A program made the translations under genes and the position numbers. From Kaistia geumhonensis (GTDB taxonomy: Bacteria > Pseudomonadota > Alphaproteobacteria > Rhizobiales > Kaistiaceae), in the NCBI RefSeq assembly GCF_030815145.1, contig NZ_JAUSWJ010000001.1, positions 1,426,001 through 1,490,000 of the forward strand: a stretch of DNA of 64,000 bases, given 5' to 3'. This document shows, piece after piece, positions 49,195 to 58,146 of this stretch. Below the pieces are notes generated by a model. That model searched no databases. It had not been told where the DNA came from and worked only from the letters and a program-made list of their open reading frames with translations. Numbering within the stretch: the first letter of the stretch is position 1; every line of letters begins with the position of its first letter.

Positions 49195-50768
49195 GCCGGG
49201 ACGGTCAGGAAGGCCTCGAAGGTCGGCGCGGTCGAGAGCTTGTCGAACAGCGCGATGGCTTCGGGGAAGCGGCCGGCGGCATAGTTGTCCGGCCCGATCT
49301 CGCCCTTGACCACCTCCATCTCCTCGGCGAGGCAGCGGCGGAACAGCGCCTCCGTCACCTTGACGCCCCCCTCGAGCTCGGCCTCGAAATGCAGCTGCTG
49401 CCAGATCTGCGCGCGGCTGATCTCGGCCGTCGCGGCGTCTTCCATCAGGTTGTAGATCGGCACGGCGCCGCGGCCACGCAGCCACGCCTCGATATACTGG
49501 ACGCCGACGCGGATGTTGTGGCGCAGCCCCTCTTCCGTGCGGGTGCCCTCGTGGATCTCGAGCATGTCCGCCTGGCCGTAGGAAACTTCCTCGCGAAGCC
49601 GTCCGAGCTGGTTCGGCGCGGGCATCAGGCGGTTGAAGACCTCCATCGCCACCGGCACGAGATCGGGATGCGCGACCCAGGTGCCGTCATGGCCGGCGCC
49701 GGCCTCGCGCTCCTTGTCGGCGCGGACCTTGGCGAAGGCCGCCTCGTTGGCGGCGGGGTTGTTCTTGATCGGGATCTGCGCCGCCATGCCGCCCATGGCG
49801 AAGGCGCCGCGGCGGTGACAGGTCTTGATCAGCAGTTCCGAATAGGCCTTGAGGAAAGCCTTGCCCATGACGACCTGACCGCGGTCGGGCATCAGATAGG
49901 CCTTGTTGTTCCGCAGCGTCTTGATGAACGAGAAGATGTAGTCCCAGCGGCCGCAATTGAGGCCGACGATATGGTCCTTCAGTTCGTAGAGGATCTCGTC
50001 CATCTCGAAGGCCGCCGGCAGCGTCTCGATGAGGACGGTCGCCTTGATGGTGCCATGCGCGAGGCCGAGCCATTCCTCGGCGGCGGTGAACACCTGGTCC
50101 CAGAGACGGGCTTCCAGATGGCTCTCCAGCTTCGGCAGGTAGAAATAGGGTCCGGAGCCCTGCGCCAGCGCGGCCTTGGCATTGTGGAAGACATAGAGGC
50201 CGAAATCGACCAGCGAGCCCGAGGCGGGCTGGCCGTCGAAGGTGATGTGGCGCTCGGGCAGGTGCCAGCCGCGCGGGCGGATGACGAGGACCGCCGGCTT
50301 GTCGCCGAGCTTGTAGGCCTTGCCGGTCTTCGCGTCGGTGAAGTCGATCCTGCCGGCCCAGCGATCCTTCAGGTTGAGCTGGCCTTCGACCATGTTGGCC
50401 CAGACCGGCGAGGAAGCATCCTCGAAATCGGCCATGAAGACCTTGGCGCCCGAATTGAGGGCGTTGACGATCATCTTGCGGTCGACCGGGCCGGTGATCT
50501 CGACGCGGCGGTCGAGGAGATCGGCCGGGATCGGCGCGACCTTCCAGTCGCCGGCGCGTATGGCCGCCGTCTCGGGCAGGAAGTCCGGCAGGCCGCCATT
50601 GTCGAAGAACACCTGCCGCTCGGCGCGGAACTCCAGCAGCGCGCGCCGGTCGGCGTCGAAGAGCCCGTGCAGCTCGGCCACGAAGGCCAGCGCCTCCGGC
50701 GTCAGGATCTCGTCGAAGCGCGGGGCGGACGGGCCGGTTACGACGAGACGGTCGGCATTTGCGGACAT
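49176..50768 (-). CDS. aceB: Malate synthase A
   Basis: Condenses glyoxylate with acetyl-CoA to malate. The 530 residues match the A isoform (G isoforms are ~720). Blocks include KVFMADFEDASSPVW, RPRGWHLPERHI, the catalytic-region VLIETLPAAFEMDEIL and GLNCGRWDYIFSFIKT. The ATG at 50768 follows GAGGAGAACACC; 13 further upstream codons are in frame but unlike the family. No isocitrate lyase gene is in the window; glcDEF about 9 kb away makes glyoxylate, so this enzyme may serve glycolate use as well as the glyoxylate shunt. It is 107 bases downstream of thiE. Confidence 0.95.
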
Positions 50769-50875
50769 GGTGTTCTCCTCAGGCGGAAGCGTGCTGGCGC
50801 CCACCATCTCACTTCGCCGTCTTCAACGAAACAAGCGCAATGATACGAGCACTCTTTCCCTGATGGAAAAGATGG

Positions 50876-51508
50876 TCAGGCGCGACCGCGGGTGATCGCC
50901 GCCGCCAGCGTGCGTGCCGCCTCGGCCGGATCGGGCGCAGCCATCAGGGCGGAGACGACGGAAAGACCGTCGGCGCCGGCGCGGATGAGCTGTTCCGCAT
51001 TGGCCGGCCCGACCCCGCCGATCGCGACGATCGGCAGGCGTGTCACGGCGCGGATCGCCGCGAGGCCCTCGGGGCCGATCGGCGGCGCGGCATCGGGCTT
51101 GGTCGCCTGGAGATAGATCGGCCCGACACCGAGATAATCGACGGGGGCGAGATCGCCGGGCCGCATCTCGGACGCATCGGTGATCGAAAGGCCGAGGATG
51201 CGGTCCGGCCCGATCAGCGTACGGGCGTCGGCCGGATGCATGTCGGACTGGCCGACATGCACGCCGTCGGCATCGGCGGCGAGCGCGACATCGACGCGGT
51301 CGTTGACGATGAGAGGCACGCCGCGCGGCCGGAGCAGCGCGACGAGGGCACGTGCGGTCTCGACGAGGTGCCGCGTCGGCGCGTCGGGATCGCGCAGCTG
51401 CACCAGCGTCACGCCGCCCGCGACGGCCGCCGCCACCGTCTCGATCAGCGGTCGCGGCGCGCCGAGGCGCGGGTCGGTGACGAGATAGAGCGAGGGGTCG
51501 AAGCCCAT
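50876..51508 (-). CDS. thiE: Thiamine-phosphate synthase
   Basis: Joins hydroxymethylpyrimidine diphosphate and hydroxyethylthiazole phosphate into thiamine monophosphate. A TIM-barrel of 210 residues with GGVTLVQLRDPD, LIVNDRVDVALAADADGVHV then GQSDM, and the phosphate loop LPIVAIGGVGPANAEQLI. The variable loop reads PIYLQATKPDA. The start at 51508 is two bases after the thiM stop, so both are expressed from the TPP riboswitch transcript. With ThiM alone and no thiC/thiG in view, it fits a salvage route for thiazole and pyrimidine. Confidence 0.95.
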   Translation of the reverse strand: MGFDPSLYLVTDPRLGAPRPLIETVAAAVAGGVTLVQLRDPDAPTRHLVETARALVALLRPRGVPLIVNDRVDVALAADADGVHVGQSDMHPADARTLIGPDRILGLSITDASEMRPGDLAPVDYLGVGPIYLQATKPDAAPPIGPEGLAAIRAVTRLPIVAIGGVGPANAEQLIRAGADGLSVVSALMAAPDPAEAARTLAAAITRGRA

Positions 51509-51510
51509 GC

Positions 51511-52344
51511 TCAGACCGTCTCCATCACCTGGACGCCCGCGAAGGCCGCGACGCTCTCGGCATCGAGGCCGTAGAGCATGTCGCAGAGCGCCGCCGGCAA
51601 GAGGCCGGGTCCGGCGAGGTTCTCGGCGCCGAGCGCACCGGCCGCCCCATAGACCGCGAGCGCCGATACGGCCGCCTCCATCGGCGGGCGAATGGCGGCA
51701 AAAGCGGCAACTGTGGCGGAAAGCGCGCAGCCGAGCGCGGTCGAAAGCGGCATCAGCGCATGGCCGCCGGTGATCGCGACGACGATCGCGCCGTCCGTCA
51801 CATAGTCCGTCTCGCCCGTCACGGCGACGACGGCGCCCGTCTCGCGCGCCAGCGCCTGCGCCGCCGCGATGGCCGCGTCCGAACTCGTCGTGGAATCGAC
51901 GCCCTTGCCGCCCGCGCCCGAGGCACCGGCGAGGCTCATGATCTCCGAGGCATTGCCGCGGATGATGGCGGGCCGGAGCCGCGACAGCTCGACCGCGACG
52001 GCCGTCCGGTAAGGCGTGGCACCGCAGCCGACCGGGTCGAGCACCCAGGGCTTGCCGTCCTCGTTCATGCGCAGAACGGCGCGGCGCATGCCGTCGACCC
52101 AGCTCTCCGACAGCGTGCCGATATTCACGACGAGGGAGGACGAGATCGCAGCGAAATCAGCGGCTTCCTCGGGCGCATGCACCATCGCGGGCGAGGCGCC
52201 GAGCGCGAGCAGCACATTGGCCGAGATGGTCATGGCCACATAATTGGTGATGTTCTGGACGAGCGGGCGGGCGGCGCGCAGATCGTCGAGCGCCGCGCCG
52301 GCGGCGGTGATGGTCAGGTTGTCGTTGGTGGCTGTGGTCGACAT
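51511..52344 (-). CDS. thiM: Hydroxyethylthiazole kinase
   Basis: Salvage kinase that phosphorylates 4-methyl-5-(2-hydroxyethyl)thiazole; 277 residues, typical. Blocks include PLVQNITNYVAMTISANVLL, WVLDPVGCGATPYRT, IIRGNASEIMSLAG and a ribokinase-like anion hole near TALGCALSATVAAF. The ATG at 52344 has AAGGA upstream; the longer open frame enters the riboswitch leader. A TPP riboswitch lies 100 bases upstream, so expression falls when TPP is plentiful. First gene of thiM-thiE. Confidence 0.95.
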   Translation of the reverse strand: MSTTATNDNLTITAAGAALDDLRAARPLVQNITNYVAMTISANVLLALGASPAMVHAPEEAADFAAISSSLVVNIGTLSESWVDGMRRAVLRMNEDGKPWVLDPVGCGATPYRTAVAVELSRLRPAIIRGNASEIMSLAGASGAGGKGVDSTTSSDAAIAAAQALARETGAVVAVTGETDYVTDGAIVVAITGGHALMPLSTALGCALSATVAAFAAIRPPMEAAVSALAVYGAAGALGAENLAGPGLLPAALCDMLYGLDAESVAAFAGVQVMETV

Positions 52345-52444
52345 TCGGACGTCCTTGGCTTCTGGCGCACGTTTGGCTTCAGGCACAGGACGGAACGATG
52401 GCATTGCGCGGGGTGGACCGGACGGCGTCCCGCGCTTCGCTCAA

Positions 52445-52533
52445 TCCCTCCGCCGGCATGATCCGGATCAGGTTCGCGGGTTGGCTCTGGCGAGCCTCTC
52501 AGCCATGGCCCTTGCGGACCGAGGCACCCCGAT
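52445..52533 (-). ncRNA. TPP riboswitch (THI element)
   Basis: On the minus strand the aptamer core is complete: GGGGTGCC, GGCTGAGAG, ACCCG, GAACCTGATCCGGATCATG and the closing GCCGGCGGAGGG. It sits about 100 bases before thiM. The region between (52345-52444) can form a GC-rich stem, and AAGGA near the ATG could be the controlled ribosome site. Translation or termination control cannot be decided by eye. Confidence 0.95.
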
Positions 52534-52675
52534 GAGACGGCGGCAAACTAGCACGGAAGTTGCGAGGCGCAAGGCCGGTAGCGGAACCGTTGGCAACCCG
52601 CGCCATTGACGGCTCACAAATGACTGCGGTCCCGGCCGCGATCATGTCATGATGCCAGATCGCAAAGGAGGTCCC

Positions 52676-53494
52676 ATGCGCCTCAAGCTCGGCACTGAGC
52701 TCAGCTACACGTTCGAAGCCCCGACGCCGATGATCGTGATGCTCAATGTGCATCCCGACGAAGCCCAGTCTCTCGAATTTCCCGATACGCTCGCGACCAA
52801 CCCGATCGTTTCGGTCAGGCAGTATCGTGATGCGTTTGGCAATCTCTGCTGTCGGCTGATCGCGCCGCCCGGTCCGTTCACGCTCACCACACAGACGGTG
52901 ATCTGGGACGACGGCCTGCCCGATCCCGTCGATCGCAGCGCGGTGCAGCATGCCGTCGAGGACCTCCCCGACGAGGTGCTCGCTTTCCTGCTGCCCAGTC
53001 GCTACTGCGAATCCGACAAGCTCGCCGACGAGGCCTGGCGGCTCTTCAGCCATACGGCTCCGGGCTGGGACCGTGTCCAGGCCGTCTGCGACTATGTGAA
53101 CGGCCGTATCAAGTTCGACTACCAGCAGGCGAGCCCGTTCCGCAGCGCGGCCGACGTGCATGCCGGCGGCATCGGCGTCTGTCGCGATTTCGCCCATCTC
53201 GCCATCGCCTTCTGCCGCGCGCTCAATATCCCGACGCGCTACTGCTTCGGATACATCTCGGATGTCGGCGAGCCGCCGCCCTATCCGCCGATGGATCTGG
53301 CCGCATGGATGGAGGTTTATCTCGGCGGCCGCTGGCATGCCTTCGACCCCCGCAACAACAAGCGCCGCATCGGCCGCGTGCTGATCGCGCGGGGGCGGGA
53401 CGCTGCCGACGTGCCGCTCACGCACACCTTCGGTCCCAACATCCTGACGAGCTTCCGCGTCACGACCGAGGAGTTGCAGGCCGCCGCGGCCTGA
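52676..53494 (+). CDS. Transglutaminase-like cysteine protease family protein
   Basis: A 272-residue cytosolic protein of the transglutaminase/protease-like superfamily. An N-terminal beta-rich domain (residues 1-~130) with TELSYTFEAPTPMIVMLNV precedes the catalytic part: Cys in GGIGVCRDFAHLAIAFCR (about residue 166), His and Asp in GGRWHAFDPRNNKRRIG. Activity is probably peptide-bond hydrolysis or amide transfer; the substrate is unknown. The ATG at 52676 is directly after a near-consensus AAAGGAGG ribosome site, which rules out the earlier in-frame Met at 52649. Confidence 0.9.
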   Translation: MRLKLGTELSYTFEAPTPMIVMLNVHPDEAQSLEFPDTLATNPIVSVRQYRDAFGNLCCRLIAPPGPFTLTTQTVIWDDGLPDPVDRSAVQHAVEDLPDEVLAFLLPSRYCESDKLADEAWRLFSHTAPGWDRVQAVCDYVNGRIKFDYQQASPFRSAADVHAGGIGVCRDFAHLAIAFCRALNIPTRYCFGYISDVGEPPPYPPMDLAAWMEVYLGGRWHAFDPRNNKRRIGRVLIARGRDAADVPLTHTFGPNILTSFRVTTEELQAAAA

Positions 53495-53571
53495 TGACCG
53501 GCGCTTATGTCGCCGCCCTGTGAGGTTCCGCTCCCTGCCGCGTGATGCTATCTCATGCGGCGGAGGAGCGG

Positions 53572-53949
53572 ATGATGCGCGCCGGACGACGAGGCTTGTG
53601 GCGGAAGGACGCGGCGTTGATCGTCGCGCTTTTCCTTGTCGTCCAGGCTCTGGTCAGCGGCTTCGCCACGGGCGTGCGCGCTTCCGAGCCGGCGCTTTCT
53701 CAGGACGTCATCTGCGGAACGCTGTCGAGCGACCGCGGCTCCGATGTCCCGCCGGGCCTCGTCCATCTGATCGATTGCTGCACGCTCGGCTGCCCGATGG
53801 TCGGCGCGAGCGCGCCGCCACCGGCCCACCCGCCGCTCGCCCGCTCCGCTCCCGCGCTCGTCGTCGCGGCAGTGCCCGCATCGACGGGCGAAAGCGGTCC
53901 GCGCTTCGAACTCGCGCCGGTCCTTTCACGGGCGCCGCCGGCTGCCTGA
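53572..53949 (+). CDS. DUF2946-like membrane protein of a copper-delivery cluster
   Basis: A 125-residue protein with one hydrophobic segment (DAALIVALFLVVQALVSGFATG) and a Cys-rich site DCCTLGCPM near residue 83, then a Pro/Ala-rich tail. The size, the Cys motif and the position before PCu(A)C and Sco1 genes suggest the DUF2946 group, which is often found beside copper chaperones. Its role is unproven; the Cys/Met cluster could bind copper. The ATG at 53572 has GGAGGAG six bases before it; a GTG at 53542 is in frame but lacks a ribosome site. Confidence 0.65.
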   Translation: MMRAGRRGLWRKDAALIVALFLVVQALVSGFATGVRASEPALSQDVICGTLSSDRGSDVPPGLVHLIDCCTLGCPMVGASAPPPAHPPLARSAPALVVAAVPASTGESGPRFELAPVLSRAPPAA

Positions 53950-54032
53950 CGCCTCTCGTCGCGGATGCGCGACGTCTTGCGCCGCCCGGCCCGTCCGCGC
54001 GGCTTCCCAGGCATTTGATCCAGGACCCGGCC

Positions 54033-54611
54033 ATGACCCTCCAGGCTTTCCGCAAGCAATCGGCTTCCTCCCGTCTTTTCCGTTCCTTCACCGGCATCGA
54101 GCAGCGCATCGCGATCGCGACGCTGGCGATCGGCCTTCTCTTCGTCGGTGTCGACGCCGCACGGGCGCACGAGTTCAAGATCGGCGCGATCGAGATCGAG
54201 CATCCCTGGTCGCGGGCGACCCCGCCCGGCGCCAAGGTGGGCGGCGGCTATCTCGTCATCGCCAATGACGGCGACAGCGACGACACGTTGGTGGCCGCGA
54301 CGCTGGAAAGCGCCGGCCGCACCGAGATCCACCAGATGAGCGTCGACAACGGCGTCATGAAGATGCGCCCGGTCGAGGGCGGCATCGCCGTTCCCGCGCA
54401 TGGCAAGGCCGAACTCGCGCCGAACGGCTTCCATCTCATGTTCATGGATCTGAAGCAGCCGCTGAAGCAGGGCGAGAAGGTCAAGGGCACGCTGACCTTC
54501 GCCAAGGCCGGCACCGTCGACGTCGTGTTCGAGATCGACGCCATCGGCGCGATGCCGAAGCACGAGCATCACGGCGACGGCGACATGCCCGGCATGAAGA
54601 TGGAGAATTGA
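54033..54611 (+). CDS. Periplasmic copper chaperone PCu(A)C
   Basis: A 192-residue exported protein. A signal (IAIATLAIGLLFVGVDAARA) precedes a beta-barrel domain of the PCu(A)C family. The Cu(I) motif HxnMx...HxM is seen as EIHQMSVDNGVMKMRPV and, 45 residues on, NGFHLMFMD. The C-terminal tail HEHHGDGDMPGMKMEN is His/Met-rich and may also hold copper. In known cases PCu(A)C and Sco1 load the CuA or CuB site of cytochrome oxidase. The N-terminus before the signal (~20 residues) is longer than usual. Sco1 follows 2 bases after its stop. Confidence 0.93.
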   Translation: MTLQAFRKQSASSRLFRSFTGIEQRIAIATLAIGLLFVGVDAARAHEFKIGAIEIEHPWSRATPPGAKVGGGYLVIANDGDSDDTLVAATLESAGRTEIHQMSVDNGVMKMRPVEGGIAVPAHGKAELAPNGFHLMFMDLKQPLKQGEKVKGTLTFAKAGTVDVVFEIDAIGAMPKHEHHGDGDMPGMKMEN

Positions 54612-54613
54612 CG

Positions 54614-55210
54614 ATGACGCGGCGCCGGATCGCGGCGATCGCCATCGCGGCGGTCGTCGCCCTCGCGGGCTCGGCCGTCGTCGGCTACCAGCTCTCCGAT
54701 CGCGGCGCCTCCACCGCGCTGCGCACCGGCATCGGTGGGCCGATCGATCTTCCCGCGACGACCGGGAAGCGATTTTCCACCGCCGATCTCGGCGGCAAGC
54801 CCTATGCCGTCTTCTTCGGCTTCACCCGCTGCCCGAACATCTGCCCGACGACGCTCTCCGACCTGACGCTCGACATGGAGCAGCTCGGTCCACTCGCCGA
54901 CCGGCTGCAGGTGCTGTTCGTCACGGTCGATCCCGAACGCGACACGCCGGACTCGATGAAGGACTATCTCTCGGCCTTCGATCCGCGGATCGTCGGCCTT
55001 TCGGGAACGCCAGAGGAGATCGCGGCCGTCGCGAAGGCGTACCGCGTCTATTACGAGAAGGTTCCGACCGAGGGCGGCGACTACACGATGAACCACACCG
55101 CCACCGTCTATCTGATGGACGGCAAGGGTGAGCTCACCGGGACGCTGTCGCTCGAGGAGGAACAGCCGACGCGGGTCGCCAAGCTGAAGCGGCTCGCGGA
55201 AAGCGGCTAG
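54614..55210 (+). CDS. SCO1/SenC family copper chaperone
   Basis: A 198-residue membrane-anchored thioredoxin-fold protein. One N-terminal helix (IAAIAIAAVVALAGSAVVGY) anchors it in the inner membrane. The copper-binding triad is CPNICP (Cys73, Cys77) and His161 in TMNHTATVYL. It receives or exchanges copper with PCu(A)C for cytochrome oxidase assembly. The ATG at 54614 is preferred over an in-frame TTG at 54608 because GGAGA lies at the right distance. An 11-base-pair hairpin follows at 55235-55262. Confidence 0.93.
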   Translation: MTRRRIAAIAIAAVVALAGSAVVGYQLSDRGASTALRTGIGGPIDLPATTGKRFSTADLGGKPYAVFFGFTRCPNICPTTLSDLTLDMEQLGPLADRLQVLFVTVDPERDTPDSMKDYLSAFDPRIVGLSGTPEEIAAVAKAYRVYYEKVPTEGGDYTMNHTATVYLMDGKGELTGTLSLEEEQPTRVAKLKRLAESG

Positions 55211-55234
55211 AAAGGACTGTCGCGGCATAAGGAT

Positions 55235-55262
55235 GCGCCGGCCCGCTCCATCGGGCCGGCGC
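55235..55262 (+). terminator. Hairpin after the Sco1 gene
   Basis: GCGCCGGCCCG and CGGGCCGGCGC pair perfectly (11 pairs) around CTCCAT, 24 bases after the stop. No U-tract, so it may be a weak or Rho-assisted terminator. Confidence 0.55.
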
Positions 55263-55288
55263 CCGTCCCCGCAAGGAGCTGCGCCGCG

Positions 55289-56119
55289 ATGAAACACGCC
55301 CATGTCCGCATTCCCGCCTCGCTGCAGGCCGCGATCGAGGACGAGAGCCGGAGGACCGGCCGCAGCGTCGACGCCATCGTGACCGAGGCGCTGTCGCGCC
55401 ATTTCGAGGCCGAGCTCCACACCGTGTTCCAGGTCTCCACATCGGGAGCGCTGGTCGCCGGCGTCTACGAGCGCGAGGCGAGCGTCGAGACGATCCTCGC
55501 CCATGGCGATTTCGGCCTCGGCACCTTCACCGGCCTCGACGGCGAAATGATCGTGCTGGAAGGCCGCGCCTTCCATGCCGATGCCAATGGCGTGGTCACC
55601 GAGGCGCCGCGCGATGCCGGGGCGCCCTTCGCGATCGTCACGCGCTTTCAGCCCGAGCGCGAAACGACGATCACCGGCATCAGCGGCTTTCAGGATCTCG
55701 GCCGTCATTGCGACCCGCTGCGCGACAGCGGCAACATCTTCTATGCGATCCGCCTCGACGGCCGCTTCGGTCGGATCAAGGCGCGCTCCGTCAATCCGCC
55801 GCCGCCCGGCACCCGTCTCCTCGACGCGACGCGCACGCAGAACGAATTCACCTTCACCGATATCGACGGCACGCTCGTCGGCCTGTGGTCGCCGGAATTC
55901 TCCGGGCCGTTCGGCGTCGCCGGCTATCACTTCCACTTCATCTCGGACGATCGGCGTCTCGGCGGCCACCTGCTCGACGTCGAGGCCGAGAGCCTGCGCC
56001 TCCGCATCGAGCCGCTGACGCATTTCCATCTCGCCCTCCCCGAGACGGAGGCCTATCTCAAGGCCCAGATCGGCGGCGACACGGCGCGCGAGCTGGCCGC
56101 CGCCGAGCAGGGGCGCTAA
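55289..56119 (+). CDS. Acetolactate decarboxylase with N-terminal ribbon-helix-helix segment
   Basis: A 276-residue protein. From about residue 45 (HTVFQVSTSGALVAGVYE) it is an alpha-acetolactate decarboxylase, the enzyme making acetoin. The zinc ligands GYHFHF...GGHLLD are His214, His216 and His227, with the same +2/+11 spacing as the characterised Brevibacillus enzyme; the active-site Arg is in KARSV. Residues 1-40 (VRIPASLQAAIEDESRRTGR, then SVDAIVTEALSRHF) look like a CopG/Arc ribbon-helix-helix DNA-binding unit, not a signal peptide. AAGGAG precedes the ATG at 55289. No acetolactate synthase gene is adjacent. Convergent with DUF1697. Confidence 0.85.
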   Translation: MKHAHVRIPASLQAAIEDESRRTGRSVDAIVTEALSRHFEAELHTVFQVSTSGALVAGVYEREASVETILAHGDFGLGTFTGLDGEMIVLEGRAFHADANGVVTEAPRDAGAPFAIVTRFQPERETTITGISGFQDLGRHCDPLRDSGNIFYAIRLDGRFGRIKARSVNPPPPGTRLLDATRTQNEFTFTDIDGTLVGLWSPEFSGPFGVAGYHFHFISDDRRLGGHLLDVEAESLRLRIEPLTHFHLALPETEAYLKAQIGGDTARELAAAEQGR

Positions 56120-56664
56120 CCGCCTCCCTCGAGCGCAGCCGCGATCCTGGCGACCGTGTTCCAGTTCCTGACCGTGCCGACGCCGCTTCGCTTCGCCGTC
56201 AACTGGCCGAGCAGCTTGCCTTCGCTCGGCAGGCGGTCAGCGAAATGCATCCAGAGATCGCCCTCGACGATCCGCAGTTCCTCGCCGCCGATCGCATAGG
56301 CCGAGAGGCGGGCGAGATCGCTCGCCCCGGCCGGATGGCGCATGACGCGGACATGCACCCGCGCCCCGTCGCGGGCCGCCGCCTCGGGAAAGGGGTTGCC
56401 GGCGGCGAGCCGCCGCCAGGCTTCCGCATCGCGCAGGATGATGTCGACCGTCTTGCCGTAACGGGAGGCGAAGCCGGCCTCCAGCTCCGCCTCGATCTGC
56501 GCGAGCGGCGCTTCCCCCGCGCGGAACAGGAGATTGCCGCTCGCCCCGATCGTGACCGGATCGCGATAGCCGAGCGTTTCCGCGACCGCCCTGAGATCGG
56601 CCATGACCACCCGCCGCCCCGGTCCGAGGACGATCGAATAAAGCAGCGCGACATAGCTCTTCAT
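56116..56664 (-). CDS. DUF1697 family protein
   Basis: A 182-residue protein starting MKSYVALLYSIVLGPGRRVV, the usual N-terminal strand-turn of DUF1697, with TIGASGNLLFRAGEAPLAQI and a C-terminal SGVGTVRNWNTVARIAA. The function is unknown; the fold is two ferredoxin-like modules in solved members. The ending NWNTV resembles the conserved family close. It overlaps the acetolactate decarboxylase gene by three bases at the stops (CTAA at 56116-56119 serves both). Divergent from the ADP-ribosylglycohydrolase gene with 97 bases between. Confidence 0.87.
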   Translation of the reverse strand: MKSYVALLYSIVLGPGRRVVMADLRAVAETLGYRDPVTIGASGNLLFRAGEAPLAQIEAELEAGFASRYGKTVDIILRDAEAWRRLAAGNPFPEAAARDGARVHVRVMRHPAGASDLARLSAYAIGGEELRIVEGDLWMHFADRLPSEGKLLGQLTAKRSGVGTVRNWNTVARIAAALEGGG

Positions 56665-56761
56665 GCGGTCCCCACCTTTCCTTGACAGTCGACAGACCGG
56701 ACGAATTCCCTATTCTCAGGCCGCCTTCCGATCGACCCCTCTCCCCGAACAGGACCGAGTG

Positions 56762-58144
56762 ATGAAAGCCTGGGAATATGCCCGCGACCTCCTCCGCAAC
56801 GCCGAGCCGGTACTGCTCGCAGAGGAGGAGCAGACCTGGGATGCGTCGGCGGCGATTCGCGAACAGGATTTCTGGCTGAAGCTGTTCTGGCAATCCAATG
56901 TCCCGGGTTCCGGCGCGCCGGAATCGCTCGCGGTCGCGGCGGTGCAGTCGCTCGAGAACAAGGGCTGGATCGTGCCGCCGCACGAGGCGCTGCTCACGGA
57001 GGGACTCGAAGCCGCCGAACGCGGCGACTGGGAGCGGCTGCACGCGATCAACGCCCGGCTGAAATCCGTGCTGCGCGCGGCGGTGCCGGATCCGGACCAC
57101 CCCTCGCAGAAGACCCGCCGCTTCGCGAGTTTCGAGGACTTTGCGGCAGCGGTTCGGTTCCCGGCCGATGTCGCGGTCGACGTGAACGCCGCCGGCTTCC
57201 CCGATCGCATCGCCGGCGCCTGGTGGGGCCAGATCGTCGGCGCGGCCGTCGGCACGGCGCTTGAAGGCTATACGGCCGAGAAGCTCGAGCGCGCCTTCGG
57301 CCGGATCGACCGCTACATGCGGCCGCCCAACACCTATAACGACGACATCACCTTCGAGCTCGCCTTCCTCTACGCCTTCGCCGACAAGGGCCGCGACGTG
57401 ACCAGCGCCGATGTCGCGGATCGCTGGGTCGGGCTCATCCCCCTCGGCTGGTCGGCCGAAGCGGTGGCGCTCGACAACATCAAGCGCGGCATCTATCCGC
57501 CGCACTCCGCGCTCGACGGCAATCCGTTCGACGAATGGATCGGCGCGCAGATGCGCGGCGCGATCTGCGGTATGGTCGCGCCCGGCAGTGCGCGCGAAGC
57601 GGCCCGCCTCGCCTGGCTCGACGCCGAGATCTCGCATGCCGGCAACGGCATCCTCGGCGAGGTCTTCAACGCCGTCCTCGTCGCCCGCGCCTTCGTCACC
57701 GACGATTTCCGCGCTCTGACGGAAGAGACGGTCGCGTTGATGCCGGCCGATACGGAATATGGCGCCGTGGTCCGCTTCGCGCTCGATGCTTCGAAATCCT
57801 CGCCCGACTGGAAGACGGCCTGGGCGAAGTGCGATGCCGAATATGTCGAGTACAACTGGATCCACGCCTATCCGAACGCGGCGGCGCAGGTCGTCGCGCT
57901 CTGGTTCGGCAACGGCGATTTCGACGAGACGCTCGCGATCATCGGCGGCTGCGGCCACGATGTCGATTGCAACGCCGCCCAGATGCTGTCCGCCATCGGC
58001 GCGGCCAAGGGCATGGCGGCGATCGACCGCCGCTGGATCGATCCCATCGGCGACGACCTCGTCACCTATATGCGCCGCCCGGCGAAGACCACGACGAGCG
58101 CACTGATCGAAATGACCGTCGACGCCATCCGGAGGGCGAAGTGA
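56762..58144 (+). CDS. ADP-ribosylglycohydrolase family protein
   Basis: A 460-residue protein. From about residue 143 (FPDRIAGAWWGQIVGAAVGT) it has the all-helical ADP-ribosylglycohydrolase fold. The first Mg-binding set is TYNDDITFE near residue 192 and the second is CGHDVDCNAAQ near residue 398. Such enzymes cleave ADP-ribose from proteins or nucleic acids, or related N-glycosidic bonds. The first ~140 residues are an uncharacterised helical domain. The ATG at 56762 is where the protein sequence becomes gene-like; the frame is open 33 codons upstream. The secreted-protein gene begins two bases after the stop. Confidence 0.9.
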   Translation: MKAWEYARDLLRNAEPVLLAEEEQTWDASAAIREQDFWLKLFWQSNVPGSGAPESLAVAAVQSLENKGWIVPPHEALLTEGLEAAERGDWERLHAINARLKSVLRAAVPDPDHPSQKTRRFASFEDFAAAVRFPADVAVDVNAAGFPDRIAGAWWGQIVGAAVGTALEGYTAEKLERAFGRIDRYMRPPNTYNDDITFELAFLYAFADKGRDVTSADVADRWVGLIPLGWSAEAVALDNIKRGIYPPHSALDGNPFDEWIGAQMRGAICGMVAPGSAREAARLAWLDAEISHAGNGILGEVFNAVLVARAFVTDDFRALTEETVALMPADTEYGAVVRFALDASKSSPDWKTAWAKCDAEYVEYNWIHAYPNAAAQVVALWFGNGDFDETLAIIGGCGHDVDCNAAQMLSAIGAAKGMAAIDRRWIDPIGDDLVTYMRRPAKTTTSALIEMTVDAIRRAK

Positions 58145-58146
58145 CC

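Noticed and set aside
53542..53571. GTG at 53542 as the start of the DUF2946-like gene
   Set aside because: The ATG at 53572 has a GGAGGAG ribosome site at normal distance; the GTG has none.
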